Assembly: GCA_000503195.1 (NCBI GenBank)
Contig: AYSC01000003.1
Coordinates: forward strand, 124,001 to 188,000
Source of the DNA: Blastomonas sp. CACIA14H2
GTDB taxonomy: Bacteria; Pseudomonadota; Alphaproteobacteria; Sphingomonadales; Sphingomonadaceae
Direction of reading: 5' to 3'
DNA length: 64,000 nucleotides
A program made the position numbers and the translations under genes. Positions within the stretch are counted from its first letter, which is position 1; each line of letters opens with the position of its first letter. The notes below the pieces were generated by a model. It ran no database searches. It worked only from the letters and a program-made list of their open reading frames with translations, and was not told where the DNA came from. This document shows, in pieces, positions 33,885 to 42,124 of this stretch.

Positions 33885-34769
33885 TTATTTAGATATTTCT
33901 TCCAACCACTCCGCCGCCCTCGCCGCCGCGCTGGCGGCGGTGAAGATCGCCCGGTTGTCGCCCTTGAGCACCTTGAGCCAGCTGGCGAGGTAGCAGGCAT
34001 GGTCCGGACGTGGGGTGACCGACAGGCCAAGGTCACCGCACAGGAAGGCTGAGCCAAGCTCGGCGACCAGCTCTTCCATGGCATAGGCCTCGTCACCGAA
34101 GCGCTTGCCGTAGGTGCGGGCGAGACGGTGGTCGGCACCGGTCCAGTGGACCAGCTCATGGAGCAGGATGGCATACCAGTTCTGCCCAGCGCTGGCGGTG
34201 TCGGTGGTGAAGAACCGCTCGCGGTCGGGCATGGTGATCATGTCGGTGGACGGGGTGTAATGGGCGCTGTCGCCCTGAATGCGGATGGTAGCGCCGGTGG
34301 CAGCGATGAAGGCCTCGACATCAGGGATGGGATCGAACACCTCGGCTTCCGGCACATCGGGCAAAGCGTAGCCGTCGACCTGCGCAATGTTGAACACATG
34401 CGAGCCCTGAGCGAAGATCCTGCCAGCGCTCTCGCGCGCCTCGTCTTCGCTGCCCTCGCGCGTGTCCAGAACCTTGTAGAACACGATCGGCGAGGACTTC
34501 TCGCCCTTGCGGACCTGAGCGCCCAGCGACTGCCACTGGCGATAGGTCGCCCAGAGACCGTGCCCGAAGTCCTGCGCCTCGGCGCTGGCCCAGAGAGCAA
34601 GGACGTTGACCCCGCGATAGGCCTTGCGGGTGACCGCATTGACGGGTCTGGTCAGCGGGGCGCTGCTGCGATGCCATGGAAGGGTGTAGTCGCCCGTGCC
34701 GCGCTCCATCGCGGCGATGATCTGGTTGGTGATGGTGTCGTAGATGCTGGCGGTTGCGTTGGTGGCCAT
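33885..34769 (-). CDS. ardC: ArdC-like antirestriction protein (ssDNA-binding domain plus metallopeptidase)
   Basis: ArdC proteins enter with a conjugating DNA strand and shield it from host restriction. The 294-aa product has the N-terminal DUF1738 ssDNA-binding domain (YDTITNQIIAAMERGTGDYTL, RGVNVLALWASA). A C-terminal zinc-protease-like domain has HELVHWTGADHRL (His-Glu-x-x-His). It ends [17 protein letters not shown] as in this family. The ATG at 34769 (MATNATASIYD) has GGA at good distance; the longer upstream frame is not homologous. It lies between the nucleotide operon and the relaxase, in the mobilization backbone. Confidence 0.9.
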   Translation of the reverse strand: MATNATASIYDTITNQIIAAMERGTGDYTLPWHRSSAPLTRPVNAVTRKAYRGVNVLALWASAEAQDFGHGLWATYRQWQSLGAQVRKGEKSSPIVFYKVLDTREGSEDEARESAGRIFAQGSHVFNIAQVDGYALPDVPEAEVFDPIPDVEAFIAATGATIRIQGDSAHYTPSTDMITMPDRERFFTTDTASAGQNWYAILLHELVHWTGADHRLARTYGKRFGDEAYAMEELVAELGSAFLCGDLGLSVTPRPDHACYLASWLKVLKGDNRAIFTAASAAARAAEWLEEISK

Positions 34770-34986
34770 GGTGGTAATCCTTCGTCCTGTCGTTGGGAAC
34801 GCGGATGAAGGGACGGGCCGGATGGCCGGGCGGGTCAGCGGTACGCGGAACAGCCAACACGGGAGGGCGCAGCCCGAAGGAGCGGGCAGGCTGTTGATCC
34901 CGCCCGGCACGGTCTGTCACACAGGAGCAGTTCATTCCAATGGCAGGGCGAAGGATGCCATGGCCCGGCGTTCACGCAGAATGCGC
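34770..34986. other. Gap between ardC and the relaxase gene
   Basis: These 217 bases hold no gene that I can support. They contain the leader and probable promoter of ardC on the minus strand. Confidence 0.5.
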
Positions 34987-37734
34987 TCAGCCGAGACCAG
35001 CCCCCAGAGATTTCGTCTTGGCGGCTTCCGGCGCACTCACCTCCATGGCGGTCTGCTTCTCGCCCGCGCGCTCGTGGATCGCGCGGATCAGCCGCGCTTT
35101 GTCGTCGGTGACCACAATGGCCTCCGACTTCGCGCGCGAGAGCGCGACGTAGAGCATCTTCTGATCGACCAGATTGGCAGAGCGGCTGTCGGCGTGGATC
35201 AGGACGCGTTCGGCGGTCTGGCCCTGCGCGGCGTGGACGGTCTGGACATAGGCATGGCGCAGATGCGCGTCGCGGGGGTCGGTAAGATCAAGCCGCTGCT
35301 CGCGGCCATTGGCCAGCACGATGGTCGCCTGCTGGCGCTCAGGGTCGATGCCAGTGACGGTCCCGCGCAGCCCATTGATGCGACCGGCCTCGCGGTCATT
35401 GCGAGTGAACTGCACGCGGTCGCCCGACTGCAGTTCCATCGGCTTAGGCTCAAAGATCTCGACCTTGCCCGCGCCCCACTGGCGCAGCCGCCAGTCGATG
35501 GCTGATCCGTCGGCGGACTTGAGCGATATCGCCGCCTTGTCCGGATCGATCCGCTCGACCCGGTAGGCCGCGCCGCGCGTGACACCCTTGTCGGCATAGT
35601 CGCGGGCAAAGCGAACAATATCGCCGATGCCATAGCTTGCGGCCTGCCGTGCCTCGGCACGGGTCAGGCCCTTGGCCTCAAGCGCCTCGAACCGAACGGC
35701 CGCCAATGAGAGCTCGCCGCGCTGCGCCAGCTGCTGCCGGATCAGGGTAGTCAGAGTGTCGCGCCCATCGCGCGAGGGCTCGATCACGAGGGTGCGGGCA
35801 CGCTCCGCAGGGCTGAGGGCAACATAGCGCTGCGCCATCGTCGCAAGCCGTGCATCGCGGCTCGCACCTTCGATTACTTCGCCGCCGCCGCGCTCCAGCG
35901 CGGCAAGCGCCTTGCCGGCATGGCCCTCGATTGACGCCATGACGGCCTCGCGGGTCTCGGCATTGGTCTGCCGCACCACGTTGGCAAGCTTGGCGGTGGC
36001 CATGCCCGCCTGCTGCAGCTGGGCGAAGGCCGCACCCGCGCCCACTGATCCGAGCTGCCGAACGTCGCCGACCAGCACAAGCCGGGCACCGGCCTTGTCT
36101 GCCCGTCCAATGAGCGCCGCCATGTCACGCGCGGAAAGCATCGAAGCTTCATCTACGATCCAGACTGCATCCTTGCCGAGGCCCTTAGCCTCGGGCGAGA
36201 CGAGATGCCGCGCGATCGTATCCCCGCGCAGGCTGAGCGCTTCACCCAGCACGGTGGCTGCTGACGCGGTCGGGGCCAACGCGGTAACCGCCAGCCCGCT
36301 CTTTGCCGCCTCGCGGGCATAGGTCGCCAGAACGGTGGTCGTCTTGGCAGTCCCGGCATAGCCCTGCACGGCCGCCACACGGTCACGTGACGTGAGCAGC
36401 GAAGCAGTCGCGCGCTTCTGATCATCAGTCCAGGCAAAGCCCGCGCGCGCGGATTGGCGCGCGGCGCACTCAACTGTGCGCGCAGCGGCGAGCGGCGATG
36501 CCAGCGGCACGGCCACGCCGCGCCCGGCCGCTTCAAGGCGCAGCATGGCCTGCTCGGTTGCGATGGCCTCTGGGGTGGTGAACCCTGCAAACTCCGCCCC
36601 GCGCCGGTCGAGAAAGGCGCGCGGGACCAGCGCGCCACGCCTGCCCGCATCAGCAATGGCATCGCTGATGGCGCTGTGGCTGAGCTTGCCGAAGGCATAA
36701 TCACTCGCCTCCCGCGCCAGCGTGCTGGCCGGGAACACGGCCTGACGCTCTGACAGCTTGGCGGCAGCCCAGGCAACGGCCTGGCGGGCGAGGATCTCGG
36801 AGCTCGCTGCCAGTTCGGCTGCCGGTGCCCGCTCTTCGGCCTCGGCGATGACGCGCGCCTGCGCTGCGTCTCCAAAGCCTGTCGCTTCTGCCGTCGCGCG
36901 CCATTCGGCGCGCAAGGTCTTGTGATCGGCATGGCTCTTGGCCTCGCGCGTATCGAGCGCGGCGATCTGCTTTTCGGCGGCGCTCGCTTCCTCCCGGCTC
37001 GTGCCGCGCTCGGCAAGCCGCGCATCGATGGCTGCGGTACGTTGGCTGAGCGCCTCGATTACCCTGTCAGGCACGCCTGCGATCTCGAACATCGCGTCCT
37101 TGCCCGCCTCGATCCGGTACCCCAGCTGCGCCGCGCCATGCGCCAGCTCCTGCCGGTAAATCGCCCCAATCTCCTTCTGCAGCTGGTAGAAGGCACGGGG
37201 CTCGAGGCTGCGCCAGTTCCCATCCTTGTCCTGTGTTGCGTTGAGGATCACCGCATGAGTGTGGAGCTGCGGGTCCTGCGCGCGGCTTGTCGCATGACGG
37301 AAGGTGGCGATGGCGAGGTTGCCGGTTTCCTCGCGCCGCACCTCCCCGCCCTCGCGCACGCGGGTCGCCGCCATATGCTGCTCAACATGACCAAGCGCCG
37401 CTTTGACGGCTGCGGCGTGTGCAGCGATCAGCCGCTTGTCACCGGCAACCTCGGCCATGATCGAGACCGACTTGGGCGCGGAGAAGGTGATATCCCAGCC
37501 CGGCCGATGCTCGACTTGGCCATCCCGTGTGGTTCCGAGCTGCTGCCCGGCAACGCGGCCTTCGAGCAGCTCGGCAAACTCCGCGCGGTCCACTTCACCG
37601 GACAGGCCCAGCGATGCAGCGGCCTCTCCGAACCACTCCGATGGCGCAACGCCGCCCTCGGCATAGTAGTCATCAGCCTCGTAGTAGCTGGCTGCCTGCC
37701 CGGCGCTGGTGAGGGCAGAGACCGATGCCACCAT
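34987..37734 (-). CDS. MobF-family conjugative relaxase / helicase (TraI/TrwC-like)
   Basis: The relaxase nicks oriT, stays bound to the 5' end and unwinds DNA during transfer. The 915-aa protein has an N-terminal TrwC relaxase domain with tyrosines in ASYYEADDYYAEGG (Tyr17, 18, 23, 24). Its metal-binding histidines are His147, His158 and His160 (QLHTHAVILNAT). A RecD-like SF1 helicase follows with Walker A QGYAGTAKTTT, Walker B VDEASML and C-terminal VHAAQGQTAERV and YVALSRAK. The ATG at 37734 shares one base with the stop of the coupling protein gene (TGATG). The longer upstream frame is a shadow of that gene. Confidence 0.94.
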   Translation of the reverse strand: MVASVSALTSAGQAASYYEADDYYAEGGVAPSEWFGEAAASLGLSGEVDRAEFAELLEGRVAGQQLGTTRDGQVEHRPGWDITFSAPKSVSIMAEVAGDKRLIAAHAAAVKAALGHVEQHMAATRVREGGEVRREETGNLAIATFRHATSRAQDPQLHTHAVILNATQDKDGNWRSLEPRAFYQLQKEIGAIYRQELAHGAAQLGYRIEAGKDAMFEIAGVPDRVIEALSQRTAAIDARLAERGTSREEASAAEKQIAALDTREAKSHADHKTLRAEWRATAEATGFGDAAQARVIAEAEERAPAAELAASSEILARQAVAWAAAKLSERQAVFPASTLAREASDYAFGKLSHSAISDAIADAGRRGALVPRAFLDRRGAEFAGFTTPEAIATEQAMLRLEAAGRGVAVPLASPLAAARTVECAARQSARAGFAWTDDQKRATASLLTSRDRVAAVQGYAGTAKTTTVLATYAREAAKSGLAVTALAPTASAATVLGEALSLRGDTIARHLVSPEAKGLGKDAVWIVDEASMLSARDMAALIGRADKAGARLVLVGDVRQLGSVGAGAAFAQLQQAGMATAKLANVVRQTNAETREAVMASIEGHAGKALAALERGGGEVIEGASRDARLATMAQRYVALSPAERARTLVIEPSRDGRDTLTTLIRQQLAQRGELSLAAVRFEALEAKGLTRAEARQAASYGIGDIVRFARDYADKGVTRGAAYRVERIDPDKAAISLKSADGSAIDWRLRQWGAGKVEIFEPKPMELQSGDRVQFTRNDREAGRINGLRGTVTGIDPERQQATIVLANGREQRLDLTDPRDAHLRHAYVQTVHAAQGQTAERVLIHADSRSANLVDQKMLYVALSRAKSEAIVVTDDKARLIRAIHERAGEKQTAMEVSAPEAAKTKSLGAGLG

Positions 37735-39578
37735 CACACCGGTCCCGCCTCTGGTCCTGCCTTGGTGCCTGATTCCGGTTTGGAGGCAGAAGGGACGGCA
37801 ATCGCGCTGACCCTGCTCCACAGAGTGCTCGCCGGATCGCCCGCGACAAAGGCTGGCTGGCGCGGCGATCCGCGCCGCGTGATATGATCGGCGGTAAGCC
37901 CGATCCGCGCAACCGGCAGGCCGTCGGGGAGCAACAGAAAGCCCTGATGCGGGGGAAGACGCAGTTCGCTTTCGAGCACAGCCGCGCGGAACTGCCGTTC
38001 GGTGGCAATGGCGGTGCGGGGCACCTCCTTGCCGACCGTCAAGGTGTCGGTGGCCATCCGCATTTCGACCTCGCACTGTCCGATGGTCTCGCTCGCCCAC
38101 TGGCGGGTTTCACGGTCGACGGTTTGCAGGAACAGCTTGGTGTTGCAGCAGGCGAGCATGGCTTCAGCGATGTTGTCACCATAGCGATGACGCATCTGCC
38201 CCAGCGCCTGAAAGGTGAGCACGATCGCTGCCCCAAACTTGCGGCCCTCGGGCAGAAGGCGGGCAAGATTCTCGACGCGGGGAAGGTCGGCAAGCTCGTC
38301 GAGCACGAACCAGATGCGCCGCTCGGGCGATGGCGAAAGCCCGAGCACGGCGCTCGCCGCGCACTCCAGCCAGCACGCCATGAGCGGCTTTGCTGCCTCG
38401 AAATAGTCCTCCTTGCGCGGCACGAAAATCCAGGGCTTGGCCCCCTCAATCCGGTCCAGCCCGACAATGAAATCGCGGAAGGCAAAGCGTGGCCCACCCT
38501 CCTGTTCGACCTTCAGGAACTGGATCAGGTTCGCCGCCTTGGCGAGCATGAAGAGCACGCTGCCGGTGGCGCGGTCGGCGTCATCGGCGAAGGTACGAGC
38601 CGAGGACGTATGCCCCAGCCAGGCCTTCAGCTGCTCCTTGCTTTTGACCTGCAAGGCATCGAGCAGGGCCTCGAGACTGCCTTTCTTCTCGGCCCAGAGC
38701 GAGCGCATCATATTGGCGACCAGGATGCGACTGGTCTCGAGCCAGACGTCGTCATCCTGACTGCCGGTTTCAGAGACCAACTGGCGCGCTATGCGATCAG
38801 CATCGGCGGGGTGCGATATCTCGTCGAAGGGTGACCAGAAAGCGCAGCGGGCATCGAAGGGATTGAGGATGATGTCGCCGCGCGCGGGGTTATAATAGTG
38901 CGCGATGAACTCTCCGCTAGTGTCGTAGACCAGCGCCGCTTCGCCGCGCGCTTCGATACCGTCGAGCATCTGACGCAGGACCGTGGTCTTGCCGCTCCCG
39001 GTCGTCCCTAGAAAGGCAAAATGCCGGGTCTCGATCCGCTGCGGGATGGGGACCGGCCCGATCTGAAGTGCACCCCCGCTGGACATCGAGCGCGTGTGCG
39101 CGGCAACCTCTTCCTGACGCGCCAGACGGGTACCGCCGATCACCCTGTCGGCCAGCGTATCGCGCCCCTGCGAGGACATGGTGCGCTGGATCAACCAGAC
39201 CATCAGAAATCCCAGGGCGCAGCCCAGAACTGCCCCGATCGTGACCATGGCGACGGCCTTGGAGAAGGTCCCGGCGATGAACGGCTCGCTGGCAAAAACA
39301 GCCGCTGAGATGGTATCGCGGCGCCCCTCCAGCGACACGTTCATCATCAGGTCCCTGCCCGCTATCTCGCCCAGAATGGCGAGGAACTTGGCCACGAGGC
39401 ATTGGGCTGCGACCTTGAGCTCGGGAGCGCTCATGACGAACTGCGGCGCGATGATTGCGCCCGCGCCGCCGGACAGCAGAACGAGCTTGGCAAAGAACCC
39501 GAAGCGCTGCTGCCACTGTGCCATGCGCACGCGCCACAGCGCGTGGGCACGGGTGATGAAATCGTTGCCTGCGGTCAT
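37734..39578 (-). CDS. Type IV coupling protein (TraD/TrwB-like)
   Basis: This inner-membrane ATPase brings the relaxase-DNA complex to a type IV secretion channel. The 614-aa protein has two N-terminal membrane helices (about 26-46 and 108-130, the second AVLGCALGFLMVWLI). The TraD ATPase has Walker A LGTTGSGKTTVLRQ, Walker B WFVLDELADLPR and then LTFQALGQMRHRYGD. No secretion-channel genes exist in the island, so it must use a helper's channel. The start overlaps the stop of the 124-aa gene by ATGA. Confidence 0.93.
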   Translation of the reverse strand: MTAGNDFITRAHALWRVRMAQWQQRFGFFAKLVLLSGGAGAIIAPQFVMSAPELKVAAQCLVAKFLAILGEIAGRDLMMNVSLEGRRDTISAAVFASEPFIAGTFSKAVAMVTIGAVLGCALGFLMVWLIQRTMSSQGRDTLADRVIGGTRLARQEEVAAHTRSMSSGGALQIGPVPIPQRIETRHFAFLGTTGSGKTTVLRQMLDGIEARGEAALVYDTSGEFIAHYYNPARGDIILNPFDARCAFWSPFDEISHPADADRIARQLVSETGSQDDDVWLETSRILVANMMRSLWAEKKGSLEALLDALQVKSKEQLKAWLGHTSSARTFADDADRATGSVLFMLAKAANLIQFLKVEQEGGPRFAFRDFIVGLDRIEGAKPWIFVPRKEDYFEAAKPLMACWLECAASAVLGLSPSPERRIWFVLDELADLPRVENLARLLPEGRKFGAAIVLTFQALGQMRHRYGDNIAEAMLACCNTKLFLQTVDRETRQWASETIGQCEVEMRMATDTLTVGKEVPRTAIATERQFRAAVLESELRLPPHQGFLLLPDGLPVARIGLTADHITRRGSPRQPAFVAGDPASTLWSRVSAIAVPSASKPESGTKAGPEAGPV

Positions 39579-39949
39579 CGCTCGCTCTCCTCTGCCAGCT
39601 TGCGCTGGCGCTCGAATGCAGCCCGCGCTTCGGCGGCAATGACCTCGTCGGATGTGCGCCCACCGAGGGCTGACGAGCGGGCATAGGCATAGGCTGCGCA
39701 GGCCGTGAACAGGGTGCGGTCAAGCACCCGTTCGGCATCGGCAAGGCGTTCCGATATCGACCCGATCACGCTTGCCATTTCGGCAAGATCGGTCTCCCGG
39801 TCCGCGCCGTGCAGGAGCGCAAGGAAGCCTGCATCGATAACCTTCAGCAGCAACGCATATTCCGACAATCCGCGCCGGTTTGCGAATCCGGTAAGCGTCC
39901 TTGCCTGCGACGGATTGAGGCGGATGGTCCGCTTGATGAAGCTTGCCAT
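39575..39949 (-). CDS. Small helical protein of the mobilization operon (relaxosome accessory candidate)
   Basis: The 124-aa product begins MASFIKRTIRLNPSQARTLT, a basic N-terminus that resembles a ribbon-helix-helix or MobC-like DNA-binding start. Helical sequence follows (EMASVIGSISERLADAERVL, then SDEVIAAEARAAFERQRKLAEE). It is first in the operon with the coupling protein and the relaxase, and overlaps the former by 4 nt. By position it probably helps the relaxase at oriT. GGGAGG precedes the ATG at 39949. Confidence 0.7.
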   Translation of the reverse strand: MASFIKRTIRLNPSQARTLTGFANRRGLSEYALLLKVIDAGFLALLHGADRETDLAEMASVIGSISERLADAERVLDRTLFTACAAYAYARSSALGGRTSDEVIAAEARAAFERQRKLAEESER

Positions 39950-40163
39950 CACCACCTCCCGCGCGCGCCGAAAGCGCGCTCTGGAAATGGCGAAACTGCG
40001 CCGTTTCGGGTGACTGCGCCGAACGAGCGCGCTTTGCGCGCGCTCCAAAAACCGCAGAAATCCTCGCTGCACGCGTGCGTGGGGTGTGTATCCCTTTTCC
40101 GGGCCCGATGCATCGCATCGTGGCCCTTCAAAGGTTCCGGTGAATAGTCCTGACTGTGCTCCA
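39950..40163. other. Candidate oriT / mobilization operon leader with a strong hairpin
   Basis: This 214-bp gap lies just upstream of the mobilization operon. It holds a hairpin of at least 8 bp (GAGCGCGC at 40025-40032 with GCGCGCTC at 40038-40045) and a CGATGCATCG-like palindrome around 40108-40117. oriT sites often lie next to the accessory gene in such elements. The assignment is inference; the nic site cannot be placed. Confidence 0.4.
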
Positions 40164-40490
40164 TTAGATATCCCCCAGGTCCCGAGGTACTCGCGCGAAT
40201 GCGCGGATCTGACGCTCGGCTTCAGCGTCGGCGGCAGCACGATCGGGAAACGGCTTTTCAGGAAGCGCGGGTACGAATGCGAGGTGCTTGTCCTGCATCC
40301 ATTTGCGCACTGACCGATCGACCACAGCACGCAGTGTCTCGCGCAGATCGAAGGCATCTTCAGGCGACAATCGGGCCCATTGGAGATGGTGGAGAATGAA
40401 CCCGCCGAGCGGGTATGTTTTGTCGCCAATAGCGACCAGGGGACCTTCAAATTGGGCCGAGAATTCCTCGCCCTTGAAGCGATCGATCAT
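40164..40490 (-). CDS. Hypothetical protein (108 aa)
   Basis: The product begins MIDRFKGEEFSAQFEGPLVA and continues GDKTYPLGGFILHHLQWARL, then LRETLRAVVDRSVRKWMQDK. It ends in a charged helix. I do not recognise the family. The coding bias fits the neighbouring genes, and the start lies only 3 nt after the stop of the 63-aa gene, so these are co-transcribed. It is probably part of the mobilization backbone. Confidence 0.6.
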   Translation of the reverse strand: MIDRFKGEEFSAQFEGPLVAIGDKTYPLGGFILHHLQWARLSPEDAFDLRETLRAVVDRSVRKWMQDKHLAFVPALPEKPFPDRAAADAEAERQIRAFARVPRDLGDI

Positions 40491-40493
40491 GGG

Positions 40494-40685
40494 TCATTCG
40501 AAGTAGAGCCAGTCGGCGATGAAGTTGCGGTAGCAGCTGCCATCGAGGCCCGGGCGGCTGAGCCGCCTGACGTAATCGTCGATCAGCAGTTCTGTCAGAG
40601 ACTTGTATCGGTCATTGACCGGTACACGAACGAGCGCCCAGCCTTCCGCGCGCAAGGCGGCTTCCAACATGGAGAAAATGGACAT
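40494..40685 (-). CDS. Hypothetical protein (63 aa)
   Basis: This small product (MSIFSMLEAALRAEGWALVR, then NDRYKSLTELLIDDYVRRLS) is not recognised. It lies between the AlpA-like gene and the 108-aa gene, all on the minus strand with short gaps. A longer start at 40763 would overlap the AlpA gene and is less likely. Confidence 0.55.
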   Translation of the reverse strand: MSIFSMLEAALRAEGWALVRVPVNDRYKSLTELLIDDYVRRLSRPGLDGSCYRNFIADWLYFE

Positions 40686-40729
40686 TGTGGGGATGCTTTC
40701 TGCGGGCCACGGCCCGCCAATTGAGGGGG

Positions 40730-40921
40730 TCAGTAGCGGCGCAGCGGAAGGGCATTGATCCATTCCGATATGTCAGCGGCGCGCCAGCGAATGCGCCCGC
40801 CGCCGATGTCGACGGGATGGGGGAAGCCCCCTTTGCGCATCTTCCTCCAGATAGTGGAGCGGCTGCGAATGCCGGTGAGGCGCAGGACCTCCTGGCAAGT
40901 GATCAGTTCGGTATTCGACAT
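40730..40921 (-). CDS. AlpA-like excisionase/regulator (MerR-type helix-turn-helix)
   Basis: The 63-aa product has the AlpA pattern: MSNTELITCQEVLRLTGIRS, RSTIWRKMRKGGFPHPVDIG, then RIRWRAADISEWINAL. AlpA proteins of P4-like elements switch on the integrase and often act in excision. It heads a minus-strand cluster that leads into the mobilization genes, so it may link excision with transfer. The ATG at 40921 has AGGAA about 6 nt upstream. Confidence 0.85.
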   Translation of the reverse strand: MSNTELITCQEVLRLTGIRSRSTIWRKMRKGGFPHPVDIGGGRIRWRAADISEWINALPLRRY

Positions 40922-41319
40922 GACAGATTCCTCTTGGTTCAAGGTTCTGTCACTGGCGCCGTCGTCCCCTTCCGTAGTGACGGGTTGACCGTCGCAGGGC
41001 GAGCCGCACGACGATCCTGTGTTCAACCCGACACCCCTGCTTGAGCTTCAGTGACCATGAGAAGCTATGTGCGACGTCCGGCTGTTGGAAAGAACAAAAC
41101 AGGATCAAATACTGTTTCACATCCAGCGAGGACGCGAGCGGACGCACTGGGACGCATTGCGGCCAGCAAGAATTGCGTGAGCGACAAGCTCACGCTCGAT
41201 CTTGGCGGTGATCAACGGCAACCGTAGCGCATTGTGTCGGCGTTTGTTGCCGGAATTTGCGCGACTCGGTGCCTTGCGCATTTAACGGAGCCTTGAGGAT
41301 TGGATTGTAATTCAATCCT
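40922..41319. other. Gene-poor region between AlpA and the Excalibur gene
   Basis: No gene is supported in these 398 bases. Two short inverted repeats stand out: GCGTGAGC-GACAA-GCTCACGC (41174-41194) and GGATTG-TAATT-CAATCC (41302-41318). The second ends 1 nt before the start codon of the next gene. Divergent promoters are expected here. Confidence 0.5.
41174..41194. repeat. Perfect 8-bp inverted repeat
   Basis: The arms GCGTGAGC and GCTCACGC are separated by GACAA. There is no T-run, so it is not a standard terminator. It could be an alternative oriT hairpin or a regulator site. Confidence 0.5.
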
Positions 41320-41649
41320 ATGGCTCGCTCCCAACCCCAGTGGCGGTCCGGCAGACGTCCACAACGGCGTCCCTCGCCCGCGTCCGAAACGACCCTTCAA
41401 ACCGCGGGGCGCTACGGTCTGATTGCCGTCGCTTCGGGACTTGGCTTGGCCTTCGGAGCGAATGCGCTGGAGGCTGCGCAGGAACGGCAAGCGATCCTCG
41501 ATGCGCTGCCCGCCGGGTACACGTATTCGGGTTGCAATGAGGTCCGCGCAGCAGGTGTTGCGCCGCTATACAGCTATGAACCTGGCTTCTCGGAGCGGCT
41601 TGATGGCGACGGAGATGGGATCGGTTGCGAGCCGTATCGCGGACAATAG
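41320..41649 (+). CDS. Excalibur calcium-binding domain protein
   Basis: The 109-aa protein has a basic N-terminus, a likely membrane anchor (about 30-50, GRYGLIAVASGLGLAFGANA) and a C-terminal Excalibur domain. That domain has Cys in YTYSGCNEVRAAGVAPLY and the calcium loop DGDGDGIGCEPY. Excalibur domains are found on secreted or surface proteins, often with nucleases. A bare domain with an anchor is common in sphingomonad accessory regions; its role is unknown. A 6-bp inverted repeat ends 1 nt before the ATG. Confidence 0.8.
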   Translation: MARSQPQWRSGRRPQRRPSPASETTLQTAGRYGLIAVASGLGLAFGANALEAAQERQAILDALPAGYTYSGCNEVRAAGVAPLYSYEPGFSERLDGDGDGIGCEPYRGQ

Positions 41650-42124
41650 CGCCGGCTCTTTGCCGCCAATTAACCACATAGATCTAGCAGTATGGTCAGT
41701 TCTTGAGCGGCAGGTTCCGCGAACCCAATGGCCGAAAGCAGCTGTCTCAGAAGTCAATGGAATCGGCAACGCTCGAAGTCGGATGAACGTACATGGCTGT
41801 AAGGTCGACCGACGACTTCCGCACAATCTGCCGAGTAGCCGCCCCAGCAAATTTCTTGCAGGGATTTCCGGCTAGCGGAGCGGTACACAGCACCCGAACA
41901 TCAGGACAGAATCACGGTGTAAACTGCTCAAGTGCCAGCAATCCTCGCCGAAGCGGCGCATCCGGCGCTTGACCAGAGCGAGATCAGTCTGCGTAATCGG
42001 AGGCTGGGGGGCGACCGAATGACTGCGGATTCGAAAACATCGTCGGGAGAGGTGCGCAAGCTACCTTTTCGGCAAAGCGGCCACATCGCCACTGATGGGC
42101 GCGCGTCGCCCAAAGCGCCAATCA
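41650..42124. other. Gap between the Excalibur gene and the DUF6361 operon
   Basis: No gene is supported in these 475 bases. The short frames on both strands lack recognisable motifs. The promoter for the defence-like operon must lie near its 3' end. Confidence 0.5.
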
